A stretch of 64,000 nucleotides of DNA. It comes from CAYMEK01 sp964389305. GTDB taxonomy: Bacteria > Spirochaetota > Spirochaetia > SZUA-6 > DRHE01. Position numbers and translations under genes: made by a program. This document shows positions 52,544 to 61,555 of the stretch, in pieces. Within the stretch, counting starts at the first letter, position 1; each line of letters begins with the position of its first letter. Where the stretch lies: NCBI GenBank assembly GCA_964389305.1, contig CAYMEK010000004.1, positions 44,916-108,915 of the forward strand. Direction: 5' to 3'. Under the pieces are notes generated by a model. That model ran no database searches. It saw nothing but the letters and a program-made list of their open reading frames with translations, and was not told the DNA's origin.

Positions 52544-53296
52544 TTGGCGGAAGGGGCCCTGGACGGACAGATCGCCCTGATCACCGGGGCGGCAAAGCGT
52601 ATCGGCCGGGCTATAGCCCTGGGCCTGGCCGAGGAGGGGGTGGAGGTCATTGTGCACTACAACTCCTCGGAAAGCGAGGCCGAGGAGCTGGTGGCGCTGC
52701 TTCGCCGTCGCGGGAGGCAGGCCTGGAAGCTCCAGGGGTCGCTGGACAACGAGACCCGGATCGAGGATCTCTGGCTGCGGGCCAAGGAAGCCGTTTCACA
52801 GGCGCCTATCTCGATTCTGGTAAACAACGCTTCGATCTTCCCGACCGATTCACTGGCCAACTTCGACGCCGAGGAGCTTCGGAAGAACCTCGATATCAAC
52901 GCCCTGGCCCCTCTCGAGCTGATCCGGCTTTTTGCAGCCCAGGGCAAAAAAGGCAGCGTGGTAAACCTGCTGGACAGCCGCATCGGGGGCTACATGCGCC
53001 ACCACGTTTCCTACAGCCTGAGCAAGCGTATGCTGTTCTCTCTGACCCGCATGCTGGCGGTGGAACTGGCTCCGCTGATCCGGATCAACGCCGTGGCTCC
53101 GGGGATGATCGTTCCCCCCGAGGGTCAGAGCCGGGAGGAGCTGGAGAGGCTGGCGGCCAGGGCTCCTTTAAACCGCTGGGGTCAGCCCGGAGATGTTGCC
53201 CGGGCGGTTGTGTTTCTGCTTGAAAACGACTTCCTGACCGGGCAGGTACTCTACGTGGACGGTGGAGCTTTTTTGAGGGAGGACCTGTATGGCTGA
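52544..53296 (+). CDS. SDR of the pteridine reductase / FolM type
   Basis: 250 residues, starting at TTG with CGGAG seven bases upstream. ALITGAAKRIGRAIALGLAE has Arg in the Gly motif, as in pteridine reductases and FolM. NNASIFPTDSLANF and YSLSKRMLFSLTRMLAVEL give the catalytic Tyr/Lys, and the PGMIVPP loop and DGGAFLRE follow. The gene overlaps folB by eight bases, which supports a pterin substrate such as dihydrobiopterin or dihydromonapterin. It could supply tetrahydrofolate where a classical dihydrofolate reductase is absent; this is not testable here. Confidence 0.82.
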   Translation: MAEGALDGQIALITGAAKRIGRAIALGLAEEGVEVIVHYNSSESEAEELVALLRRRGRQAWKLQGSLDNETRIEDLWLRAKEAVSQAPISILVNNASIFPTDSLANFDAEELRKNLDINALAPLELIRLFAAQGKKGSVVNLLDSRIGGYMRHHVSYSLSKRMLFSLTRMLAVELAPLIRINAVAPGMIVPPEGQSREELERLAARAPLNRWGQPGDVARAVVFLLENDFLTGQVLYVDGGAFLREDLYG

Positions 53297-53687
53297 GTAC
53301 ACGGACAAGATCCAGTTACGCGATTTGCGAGCAGCCTGCATCATCGGCGTCGGGCCGGAGGAGCGCAGCAGCAGCCAGGAGGTCCGCATAGACCTCTCCC
53401 TGGAAGTGGACCTGGAACCGGCGGGCCACAGCGACCGGCTCGAGGATACGGTGGACTACGGCGCCCTGGCCCGGGAGGTTGTAGCCATGGTGGAAGGCTC
53501 CTCGTTTAAGCTTCTGGAGAAGCTGGCCGAAGAGGTAGCCGGCCTCTGCCTGGCCCGGTCCAAGGTCGAGCGGGTGGAGGTCACGGTGGTGAAGCCCCAC
53601 GCCCTGCCGAGGGGCGGCGCGTCCGTGACGGTCCTACGGGACCGCAGCTCGAGACGGCCCCCCATGGGATTCGGCCGCCTGGTCTGA
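53289..53687 (+). CDS. folB: Dihydroneopterin aldolase
   Basis: 132 residues: KIQLRDLRAACIIGVGPEER, VRIDLSLEVDLEPAG, DTVDYGALAREVVAMVEGSS (conserved Glu/Tyr pocket), LLEKLAEEVAGLCL and VEVTVVKPHALPRGGASV with the catalytic Lys. Normal length is about 120. It converts dihydroneopterin to hydroxymethyldihydropterin in folate synthesis. It overlaps the FolM-like gene and ends the operon. Confidence 0.92.
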   Translation: MAEYTDKIQLRDLRAACIIGVGPEERSSSQEVRIDLSLEVDLEPAGHSDRLEDTVDYGALAREVVAMVEGSSFKLLEKLAEEVAGLCLARSKVERVEVTVVKPHALPRGGASVTVLRDRSSRRPPMGFGRLV

Positions 53688-53780
53688 GGCACCGGTCAGC
53701 CGGAGAGGCAGTCCCTCGCAATCCCTCGGTCCCTTGAGAAGACCGTCTCCTCATCCTGCTGCTTTCCGGACTTTACCGAA

Positions 53781-55673
53781 ATGATTCGGCCGTATACTAT
53801 TGTGATGCGGGGAGTGTGGGAGGCAGAGAGAAGGACCGTGTACGGCTCGATCGAGCGGAAAGACGGGGCTTTGCGCGCCCCGAGGTTCGGGAAAAACCTA
53901 AAAACCCTGTCGATAAAGAAAAAGATAATCGTCTTCTTTCTTATCGTGGGCATCGTTCCCGCTATGCTGATCTCCCTCTACTACTACTTCAGCTCGGTAT
54001 CCGTGCTGAAGACCAATATCATTCAGAACCGGCTGGTCGCGCTGCACAATATCCTCAGCAGGTATGACCAGGATATCGACAATCTCATCGAGTTTACAGA
54101 CTGGATTTTCCTGGACAAGGACATCAACTACCTGCTGACCAATTCCCTGCCTTCTTTACCGGATTACAGGGAAAAGGTCGTAGACGTAGCCGACAACATC
54201 GCCAACCAGGTTTCCTTCTCCCAGATACTACCCTTTATCTCCTCGATATTCGTTTTTGGAGACAACGGGCTCGATCTGCGTTATTCCAACACCGGCAGCG
54301 GCTACGTGCTTCAGAAATCGGAGCTGCTGGACAAAGAGTGGGTACAGGAAGGCCAGTCCAAAATAGGAACCCCTTTCTGGGCTTCCCCGATACCGCCGCC
54401 GCATATTCAATACGAAGATGAATACCTGATTCCCCTGGTGCGAAACATCATCGATATCGATACGACCAAGAAGCTGGGCGTTCTTATAGTCCTGGTGAAT
54501 GAAAAGATATTCACAGACATATATACCGATCTGTCTTTCAACGACGACGAGACCTTGTTTTTCGTATATCCGTCGGGCATCATCGTCTCCTGTAACGACG
54601 GCAGCTATATAGGAAAGAGCAGCAGGGAAGTCCTTTTTGGGGAAGACGGGAACCAGACCACAAGTCCGTTTCTGAATCGCCAGAATACAAAATCCATGTA
54701 CCTGGTAGCTTCGGCGGAATCCGATAAATACGGATGGCGGCTTACGAACTTCATTCCTATCGTAGAGATAAGAAACCAGCAGAGTAGAATACTGGTCGTT
54801 GCGGTATTGATTTTCCTGCTGTCCCTGCTGTTGACCGTAACGTTGTCGGCCTTTTTAACCCGCAATATAAGCAGACCTATCAGCTCGTTGATCAAGAAAG
54901 TAGAGAAATTCTCCAAGGCGGATTTTTCATTCCAGAGCAGAAAAGTCGGAAATAACGAAATAGGGCTGCTCGAGGAAAGCATCAACAACATGGCCGTCAG
55001 AATACAGCGGCTCATGAAAGATAAGATCGAGAGAGAAAGAGAGAAGCACAATATCGAGCTGAGAATGCTGCAAAGCCAGATCAATCCGCATTTTCTGTAT
55101 AACACTTTGAATACGATCAAGTGGATGGCCGTACTGCAGAGAGCCGAGAGTATCGGCAACATGATCTCAGCTTTGAGCAAGATACTGAAGTACGCAGTAG
55201 GAAAGATGTCGGAAAAAGTGCTGCTTCGCGAAGAGCTGGAAGCTTTGGATGACTATATCAATATCCAGGAGATGGCCAATAAAAAGAAAATCTCTTTTAC
55301 CAAGGAAATCAAAGACGACTCGCTGCTCGACTGCCTGGTAATGAAGTTCATTCTACAGCCTATAATAGAGAACTCGATTATTCACGGCATCAAGCCGAAG
55401 TCATCAGGCGGGCAGATAAAGTTGACCGTAGAAGATAAGAAAAACAAGCTGCGGATTTCGGTGTACGATAACGGTCTGGGTATTACCAGAGACAAGCTAG
55501 CCGAGCTGAACAAAGACGGGCATATGCCGGATACCAACAGCGTCGGCCTGGTGAATATCAAGAGGAGAATACAGTTGCTGTACGGGAAGCAGCACGGACT
55601 GGAAGTCAGCAGCGAGTTGGGAAAATATACCAATGTCTGCCTTTCTATTCCCATAGAAACAGTGGTCGACTAG
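53781..55673 (+). CDS. Sensor histidine kinase, YesM type
   Basis: Up to 630 residues. The start is uncertain: ATG 53805 and GTG 53838 (AAGGA close by) are alternatives and would remove 8 or 19 residues. A membrane helix (KKKIIVFFLIVGIVPAMLIS), a large extracytoplasmic sensor of about 260 residues, a second helix (ILVVAVLIFLLSLLLTVTL), a HAMP domain (RNISRPISSLIKKVEKF), the His_kinase motif QINPHFLYNTLNTIKW, and an HATPase domain (LQPIIENSIIHGI, DNGLGI) follow in order. It pairs with the YesN-like regulator 12 bases downstream and probably senses the sugar taken up by the adjacent ABC system. Confidence 0.93.
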   Translation: MIRPYTIVMRGVWEAERRTVYGSIERKDGALRAPRFGKNLKTLSIKKKIIVFFLIVGIVPAMLISLYYYFSSVSVLKTNIIQNRLVALHNILSRYDQDIDNLIEFTDWIFLDKDINYLLTNSLPSLPDYREKVVDVADNIANQVSFSQILPFISSIFVFGDNGLDLRYSNTGSGYVLQKSELLDKEWVQEGQSKIGTPFWASPIPPPHIQYEDEYLIPLVRNIIDIDTTKKLGVLIVLVNEKIFTDIYTDLSFNDDETLFFVYPSGIIVSCNDGSYIGKSSREVLFGEDGNQTTSPFLNRQNTKSMYLVASAESDKYGWRLTNFIPIVEIRNQQSRILVVAVLIFLLSLLLTVTLSAFLTRNISRPISSLIKKVEKFSKADFSFQSRKVGNNEIGLLEESINNMAVRIQRLMKDKIEREREKHNIELRMLQSQINPHFLYNTLNTIKWMAVLQRAESIGNMISALSKILKYAVGKMSEKVLLREELEALDDYINIQEMANKKKISFTKEIKDDSLLDCLVMKFILQPIIENSIIHGIKPKSSGGQIKLTVEDKKNKLRISVYDNGLGITRDKLAELNKDGHMPDTNSVGLVNIKRRIQLLYGKQHGLEVSSELGKYTNVCLSIPIETVVD

Positions 55674-55685
55674 CGGAGCCGTATT

Positions 55686-57302
55686 ATGAAGGTGTTTATT
55701 GCCGATGATGAAGTGATCGTGAGAATCGGCATGAAATCGATTATAGATTGGGAGAAGTACGGCCATGAAGTAGTCGGAGAGGCCGAGAACGGGGAAGAGG
55801 CGTATAACAAAGTGCTCAGATTGCATCCGGATCTGGTAATAACGGATATAAAGATGCCGGTTACCGACGGAATAGAATTGATCAAAAAGATCAAGGAGTA
55901 CGATCCGGATATCAAGATAATCGTTTTGAGCGGCTATGGAGAATACAGTCTGGTTAGAGACGCAATGAAGCTGGGGGCGGAGGATTACCTGCTGAAACTG
56001 GAAACAGATCCGAAAAAATTACTGAAAATACTGAACCAGCTGGAAAAAAAATCGCTGGACGGGGATCGTGACGGCATAAGCAGGCCGATTAAAGAGCAGT
56101 TGACGGTATTGCAGGAGTTGTTTTTCAAGGATGTTATTACAAATAAGATCAGCAAGAAAACGGAGTTCAAGAAGAGCAGGGAGTTGTTGAAGCTCAAACT
56201 GAACGACAAAAAGCTTTATTGCATGGTAGTCAAGATAAATGAGTACTACAAGTTCCAAAACACGAGAGAACGGGATCTCATTACTCTGGTCAAGTCAGTC
56301 AAAAACTTGATCAAGGAGTGCCTTGAGGATGTATTCACCGGCTACTGCTTCGAGGTAAAGACCGGCGAATTTGCGCTATTCTTTTCTGTGGTCGAAGATT
56401 GCGATAAGAACGAAGTATGCGAATACGAGATCAAGAAAACAGCTCAGAACCTCAAGGAGATGATACGAAAATATCTGGACTTCACGGTCGTCATCGGCGT
56501 CGGTACCGGCGATACCAGCATCGCAGGAATACGAGAAGCATTTACTTGGGCCATAAAGGCTCTGGAATCCGTGAGAAGCAGGCCCAAATGTTACTTACTG
56601 TTCTGGAAAGATATTCCGGAGATGCAGACTTCCGTGCCGGATTTGAAAAAATACTCGGTATTGCGATACAAAAATGACATCTTCCAGTCCCTGGCCAAGC
56701 ACGATCAGTCCAGCCTGAAGGGCATAATCAAGGAAATCATACACGAGATATCAAAAGACAATGTTGATGGTGGGGAATACGCAAGAATCGCGACCGAGAT
56801 GGTATACCTCCTGTCCGAATACTTCTCCAAGTATGAGGTCCGCCCCGATACGGTGCTGAAGAGCGGTTTTAGCGGTTTCAAGGAGCTACAATATCTGGAA
56901 AGCGCAGCCCAGATTGAGGAGTGGATGAACAACGTGCTTGTCGATCTCAGCGAATATATGAAAAACGATACCTGCCTGCATCCGAAAATAATCGAGCGGG
57001 CTAAGGAGTATATTCGAAAAAACTACTCGGAGCAAATAACGTTGAACAAGATCGCCTGCCAGATACATCTGAATCCGAACTATTTTTGCTCGCTGTTCAA
57101 GAAATACGAGGGAATCGGCTGCGTGGATTACTTGAACGGAGTAAGGATCGAACAGGCCAAGAGAATGCTGCAGCAAAGCGATTTGAAGATATACGAGATA
57201 GCATTCAAGGTTGGGTTCCAAAACAACAACTATTTCAACAGGCTGTTCAAGAAGCAAACCGGCTATACACCCTCAGAGTACCGCGAGCTGAATATCGTGT
57301 AG
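55686..57302 (+). CDS. Response regulator with AraC-type output domain, YesN type
   Basis: 538 residues. The receiver domain has FIADDEVIVRIGMKS, the phospho-Asp in LVITDIKMPVTDG and VLSGYGEYSL. A long middle region of about 300 residues follows. The C-terminal double helix-turn-helix of AraC type is SEQITLNKIACQIHLNPNYF and KIYEIAFKVGFQNNNYF with the closing QTGYTPSEYR. It follows the YesM-type kinase, and its likely target is the ABC transporter promoter at about 57380. Base composition is lower in G+C than the flanking pyruvate dehydrogenase and proline genes. Confidence 0.94.
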   Translation: MKVFIADDEVIVRIGMKSIIDWEKYGHEVVGEAENGEEAYNKVLRLHPDLVITDIKMPVTDGIELIKKIKEYDPDIKIIVLSGYGEYSLVRDAMKLGAEDYLLKLETDPKKLLKILNQLEKKSLDGDRDGISRPIKEQLTVLQELFFKDVITNKISKKTEFKKSRELLKLKLNDKKLYCMVVKINEYYKFQNTRERDLITLVKSVKNLIKECLEDVFTGYCFEVKTGEFALFFSVVEDCDKNEVCEYEIKKTAQNLKEMIRKYLDFTVVIGVGTGDTSIAGIREAFTWAIKALESVRSRPKCYLLFWKDIPEMQTSVPDLKKYSVLRYKNDIFQSLAKHDQSSLKGIIKEIIHEISKDNVDGGEYARIATEMVYLLSEYFSKYEVRPDTVLKSGFSGFKELQYLESAAQIEEWMNNVLVDLSEYMKNDTCLHPKIIERAKEYIRKNYSEQITLNKIACQIHLNPNYFCSLFKKYEGIGCVDYLNGVRIEQAKRMLQQSDLKIYEIAFKVGFQNNNYFNRLFKKQTGYTPSEYRELNIV

Positions 57303-57488
57303 CATATCTTAATATTGTTCCAGGTGAAGGCCTTCCCGACAGGCTCGGAACCCCCTTGGTTTTAGAAATTCATGAACAAAATATAATATTTATACACATC
57401 GTTCATTGCGGATGGGGAAAAAGAAATACAAAATGACTGCCAAAGAGGACGTTGTCCTTTGACCGAAACAATAGAAGGAGGATTGTCC

Positions 57489-58778
57489 ATGAAAAGAATC
57501 CTTGTATTACTGTTCTTTTCGATCTTCTTGTCCACCCTGGCTTTGGCCACCGGGCAGGAGGAGGCAGCGGCGGCAGCCCCCAAGGAGCTGGCCGTGGCCG
57601 GCTGGGGGATCATGACTGATCCTTCAGCTTCGGAAACGTGGTGGCCGCTGCACAAGTTCAAAGAGGATTTTCCGGCGATCAATTTGAAGTTCGTCGAGGC
57701 CCCTACCGAAGAGTATCCGGAAAAAGTGGCCATAATGCTGGCCGGGGGGACGGATCTCGACGTGTTCTTTGACAAGGATCAGTCGATGTTCGCCCGTGAA
57801 TACGAGAAGGAGAACCTGCTGCAACTGGATGACCTGATGAAGAAAAACAAGTTCGATGTCTCGGTCTACGGTGCGGCCATCGAGCAGCTCAAGTTCGAGG
57901 GTAAGATTTACGCCCTTCCCTATCGAAACGACACCTGGATTCTCATCTATAACAAGGATCTGTTCGACCAGGCTGGAGTCCCCTATCCCACCAACGACAT
58001 GACCTGGACCCAGTACAGGCAAACGGCCAAGCGGCTGACCAGTGGATCGGGCAACGATAAGATCTGGGGGACTTATATTCATACCTGGAGCAGCCTGTAC
58101 CGTCTGCCCGCTCAGGCGGACCTCGAAGAGGGCAACATCGTAACCGCCGATTACCGCCAGTTGAAGCGGGCCTTCCAGCTCATAACGGACATTCAGCTCG
58201 TAGACAAGTCCGCCCAGGACTATGCCACCAACAAGGCTTTAGGATCGCACTACACCGGAATGTTCTGGTCCGGCAAGGTCGCCATGTTCTACATGGGGAC
58301 CTGGAACCTCGGCCAGAATGTAAACGCCATGCGCGAAGGAAAGCTCAACTTCAACTGGGGTATTGCTCAGGTGCCGCAGTGGCAAGGGAAAAGGGACGGC
58401 TGCTTGGGTCTGGTCACCGGCGCCTCGATAAACTCGAAATCGAAGAATCCTCAGCTCGCCTTCGAGTTCCTGTCGTATATCTGCGGAGAGCCGGGAGCGG
58501 TCTCCCTGGCCGAGCACGGCACGGTTCCGGCCCTGATGAACGACAACGTCGCCAAGGCTTTCTCTAATATTCCGGAGCTTCCGGACAACGTCGGTGAGGG
58601 ACTCAAGGTGGACAGGGTTATTCCTGAATGGCCGATCGACAAGCTCGCGGGGCCATTGAGCCCGGTATTCGAAGAAGTGGTGTCCTTGATGGCCACAGGG
58701 AATATCTCCGTCGACCAGGCGATCGTCGAGCTGGAGAAAAGAAGAACAGAGATCATTGAACAGATGAAGGAGTTCTAG
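57489..58778 (+). CDS. Extracellular solute (sugar)-binding protein, family 1
   Basis: 429 residues from ATG 57489 with AAGGAGG at ideal distance; an upstream ten-codon extension is discarded. The signal peptide is MKRILVLLFFSIFLSTLALA, with a mature start TGQEEAAAAAP. GGTDLDVFFDKDQSMFAREY, YALPYRNDTWILIYNKDLFD and WSGKVAMFYMGTWNL are the family-1 carbohydrate-binding pattern (MalE/UgpB-like). A TATAAT at about 57382 is a candidate -10. It is followed by a strong hairpin and two permeases. Confidence 0.92.
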   Translation: MKRILVLLFFSIFLSTLALATGQEEAAAAAPKELAVAGWGIMTDPSASETWWPLHKFKEDFPAINLKFVEAPTEEYPEKVAIMLAGGTDLDVFFDKDQSMFAREYEKENLLQLDDLMKKNKFDVSVYGAAIEQLKFEGKIYALPYRNDTWILIYNKDLFDQAGVPYPTNDMTWTQYRQTAKRLTSGSGNDKIWGTYIHTWSSLYRLPAQADLEEGNIVTADYRQLKRAFQLITDIQLVDKSAQDYATNKALGSHYTGMFWSGKVAMFYMGTWNLGQNVNAMREGKLNFNWGIAQVPQWQGKRDGCLGLVTGASINSKSKNPQLAFEFLSYICGEPGAVSLAEHGTVPALMNDNVAKAFSNIPELPDNVGEGLKVDRVIPEWPIDKLAGPLSPVFEEVVSLMATGNISVDQAIVELEKRRTEIIEQMKEF

Positions 58779-58810
58779 CGCAACGGAAGCGAACAACTCC
58801 TGAGTGTCCT

Positions 58811-58847
58811 ATTATGCTCTGTAGCGACCCCAGCTACAGAGCATAAT
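58811..58847 (+). terminator. Perfect 15-bp hairpin between binding protein and permeases
   Basis: ATTATGCTCTGTAGC (58811-58825) and GCTACAGAGCATAAT (58833-58847) pair fully across a seven-base loop, followed by TTTAAT rather than a long T run. It probably acts as a leaky terminator or a 3'-end stabiliser of the binding-protein mRNA, as known for the malE-malF type of spacing. Confidence 0.7.
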
Positions 58848-58901
58848 TTAATCACCCTCGGAGAGAGCAAAACGGTCTGTTTTTGAGGAAGTCGGGCGAC
58901 T

Positions 58902-59807
58902 ATGCATGAGAGGACAAGCAGCTTTCGACAGCTTGGCAGAAACAGAAGCATTGTCGGATATCTATTCATTCTTCCCAATTTCATCGGTTTTCTGATATTT
59001 ACAATCATACCTATTTTCTTTGCCATTTCAGTCAGCTTCACCCGCTGGGATTCCATGCACGCGCCCCGGTTCATAGGATTGAGAAACTTCTCGATCATGA
59101 TCCATGATTCGAGTTTCCTGATCACCCTGGCGAACACGCTTACCTTTACCTTCGGTTCCCTGCCCTTTACCGTTGTTCTGGCGCTGGCTTTCGCCATTAT
59201 TTTAAACCAGGGAATAAAAGGAAAGAGCGTATTCCGGGCCGTATTCTTCTTTCCCTACATAGCATCGGTAGTCGCCTGCGCCATTACCTGGCAGCTGCTG
59301 TTTCATCCCGGAGCCGGACCGGTCAACAGCATTTTGATCGCTATGGGAATAAAGACGCCGCCGAGGTGGCTGTCCAGCACCAATACGGCCATGATCTCGG
59401 TGATCATGGTCTACGTTTGGCAGGTGGCAGGGTACTACATGGTCATGTTCCTGGCCGGCCTGCAGACGATACCGGATTCGCTATACGAGAGCGCGGACAT
59501 CGATGGCGCCAACAATTTCAGAAAGCTGTTCAACATTACCATACCCATGCTCAGTCCGACCTTCTTTCTCGTTATCATCATATTCATTATCAATTCGTTC
59601 AAAGTGTTCACCCTGATATACGTCATGACGGACGGGGGGCCTGGAAGGGCAACGAGCGTTTTGGTGTTCTATGTCTACCAACAGGCGTTCGAGCGGTCGC
59701 GATTCGGCTACGCTTCCGCCATGTCTTTGATTCTTTTCGTCATCATGCTGGCCATCACGATTTTTCAATACAGAGGACAAAAGAAGTGGGTCACTTACAT
59801 CGAGTGA
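58902..59807 (+). CDS. Carbohydrate ABC transporter permease (MalF/UgpA type)
   Basis: 301 residues with six membrane segments (IVGYLFILPNFIGFLIFTII first). The EAA motif is YESADIDGANNFRKLFNITIP, preceding the last two segments. It forms a heterodimer with the next permease. It begins 123 bases after the binding protein, beyond the hairpin. Confidence 0.93.
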   Translation: MHERTSSFRQLGRNRSIVGYLFILPNFIGFLIFTIIPIFFAISVSFTRWDSMHAPRFIGLRNFSIMIHDSSFLITLANTLTFTFGSLPFTVVLALAFAIILNQGIKGKSVFRAVFFFPYIASVVACAITWQLLFHPGAGPVNSILIAMGIKTPPRWLSSTNTAMISVIMVYVWQVAGYYMVMFLAGLQTIPDSLYESADIDGANNFRKLFNITIPMLSPTFFLVIIIFIINSFKVFTLIYVMTDGGPGRATSVLVFYVYQQAFERSRFGYASAMSLILFVIMLAITIFQYRGQKKWVTYIE

Positions 59808-59847
59808 GGGCCGCTTGCGAGCGCCACCGGAAAGACCACGGGTTATA

Positions 59848-60696
59848 ATGAACAGGATAATAGGTAAGAAAGGGATCAAACGCAGCATCCGCAGGGTCCC
59901 GGTGTACCTTTTCATATTGGCGGTTACATTGATCTCTGTTTTTCCCTTCCTCTGGATGGTATCGGCGTCATTCAAGACAGAGGTCACGGTATTCGAGTAC
60001 CCGATAAAATGGATCCCCAAAGATCCGAGATGGCAGAACTACGTCGAGATATTCCAGAAGGTGAGTCTGCTGGTTTATTTCAAGAACACTTTCATCATCA
60101 GTATTTCGATCACTCTGATACAGATATTCCTGGCCTCCCTCGCCGCCTACGCCTTCGCCAAGATCGTTTTTCCCGGGCGGGATGTCCTGTTTATACTCTT
60201 TTTGGCCACGCTGATGATCCCCTACCAGGTCATCATGATTCCCATATTCGTCATCGTCAAAAGCATGGGGTTGATCGATACGCGGCTGGGGCTCATCCTG
60301 TCCTGCTCCTTCAACGCCTTCAGCATCTTTTTCATGAAGCAGTACTACATGACCATTCCCAATGAGCTGGTCGAAGCGGCCAGGATCGACGGGCTCAATG
60401 AGGTCAAGATCTATACGTCGATCATGATACCGCTCGCCAAGCCGGCCCTGGCCACCCTGGCAATCTACTCCTTTGTCGGCGCCTGGAACGATTTCCTGGG
60501 TCCCCTGATTCTGTTGAGCTCCGATCAGATCCTCACGATCCAGCTGGGCATCAGGAAGTTCATCACCCAGTATTCGGCGGACTACGAGCTGATCATGGCG
60601 ACCTCGGTCCTGGCCATTTTACCCATCCTGGTGGTCTTTCTCTATTTCCAGAAGTACTTCGTCAAGGGACTGGCGCTGTCCGGACTGAAAGCCTAG
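59848..60696 (+). CDS. Carbohydrate ABC transporter permease (MalG/UgpE type)
   Basis: 282 residues from ATG 59848; a TTG at 59815 in frame is the alternative. VYLFILAVTLISVFPFLWMV, FKNTFIISISITLIQIFLAS and the EAA loop LVEAARIDGLNEVKIYTSIM are typical. The C-terminus KYFVKGLALSGLKA is the usual FV-GL-GA ending of this subfamily. No ATPase gene follows, so a shared MsmX-like ATPase encoded elsewhere is expected. Confidence 0.92.
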   Translation: MNRIIGKKGIKRSIRRVPVYLFILAVTLISVFPFLWMVSASFKTEVTVFEYPIKWIPKDPRWQNYVEIFQKVSLLVYFKNTFIISISITLIQIFLASLAAYAFAKIVFPGRDVLFILFLATLMIPYQVIMIPIFVIVKSMGLIDTRLGLILSCSFNAFSIFFMKQYYMTIPNELVEAARIDGLNEVKIYTSIMIPLAKPALATLAIYSFVGAWNDFLGPLILLSSDQILTIQLGIRKFITQYSADYELIMATSVLAILPILVVFLYFQKYFVKGLALSGLKA

Positions 60697-60739
60697 CCTC
60701 TGTTTACTTTTCCCTGCCCTTGTACTACACTCCACAGGC

Positions 60740-61555
60740 GTGTACTCAGAAACGGCGTTGGCTCCGGTGAGCAGCGTGGGCTTCATCGGCGCAGGCAACA
60801 TAGGCTTCGCCATGGCCAGGGCGGTCGCCTCCCGCTTTCCCGGGCTGGCGATTCACGTCTACGACCTGCGGTCCGAGCGTCTCGCCCTGCTGCGGAAAGA
60901 AATCCGGACAGCCCGGACCGCCGCCGGCGTTCCGGAGACCGCCGCGACCGCCGAGGTATTGTTCCTGGCGGTCAAGCCACAGGATATGGAGGCGGTTCTG
61001 GAGCGGATAGCGGAGACGGATCGGCTGGTCATCTCTATTGCAGCCGGAATCACCATCGAGCGTCTGGAGCGGACCCTAACCAGAGCCCGGGTCGTCCGGG
61101 TGATGCCCAATATCCCCTGCCTGGTGGGCGCCATGGCCGCCGGGTATGCCTTCGGTACCCGGGTGCAGCCGGCCGACCGGCGGGTGGTGCAGGCGCTGCT
61201 GGGGGCGGCCGGATATGCCGCCCCGCTGGAAGAGCGGCTGCTGGACGCGGTGACCGGTTTGAGCGGTTCCGGCCCGGCCTTCGTGACCCGGCTGATCGAG
61301 GCCTTCATCGATGCGGGGGTAGGCCTGGGGCTGGCCGCCGGCGTAGCCCGCGAGCTGGCTGTCCATACTTTCCTGGGAACCGCCCGGCTGCTGTCCGAGA
61401 CCGGCATGGAGCCCGCCGCACTGGTGGACATGGTCAGCTCGCCCGAGGGTACCACCGTGGCCGGGCGGGAGGTACTGGAGGCTTCGGACTACAGAGAGCT
61501 GATCGCGGGGACCATAACGGCCGCGGCGCGGCGCAGCAAGGAGTTGGGACAATGA
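60740..61555 (+). CDS. proC: Pyrroline-5-carboxylate reductase
   Basis: 271 residues, GTG start. NAD(P) motif VGFIGAGNIGFAMARAV, AVKPQDMEAVLERI, ISIAAGITIERLERTL, VRVMPNIPCLVGAMAAGY and the signature TGLSGSGPAFVTRLIEAFIDAGVGLGL (in two adjoining parts) are complete. It catalyses the last step of proline synthesis. The stop overlaps the proA ATG (ATGA), the first of two such couplings in this operon. Confidence 0.96.
   Translation: MYSETALAPVSSVGFIGAGNIGFAMARAVASRFPGLAIHVYDLRSERLALLRKEIRTARTAAGVPETAATAEVLFLAVKPQDMEAVLERIAETDRLVISIAAGITIERLERTLTRARVVRVMPNIPCLVGAMAAGYAFGTRVQPADRRVVQALLGAAGYAAPLEERLLDAVTGLSGSGPAFVTRLIEAFIDAGVGLGLAAGVARELAVHTFLGTARLLSETGMEPAALVDMVSSPEGTTVAGREVLEASDYRELIAGTITAAARRSKELGQ

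Noticed and set aside
762..57326. TATTGTTCCAGGTG found at both 762-775 and about 57313
   Set aside because: A 14-base match is expected by chance in 64 kb, and no mobile-element feature accompanies it.
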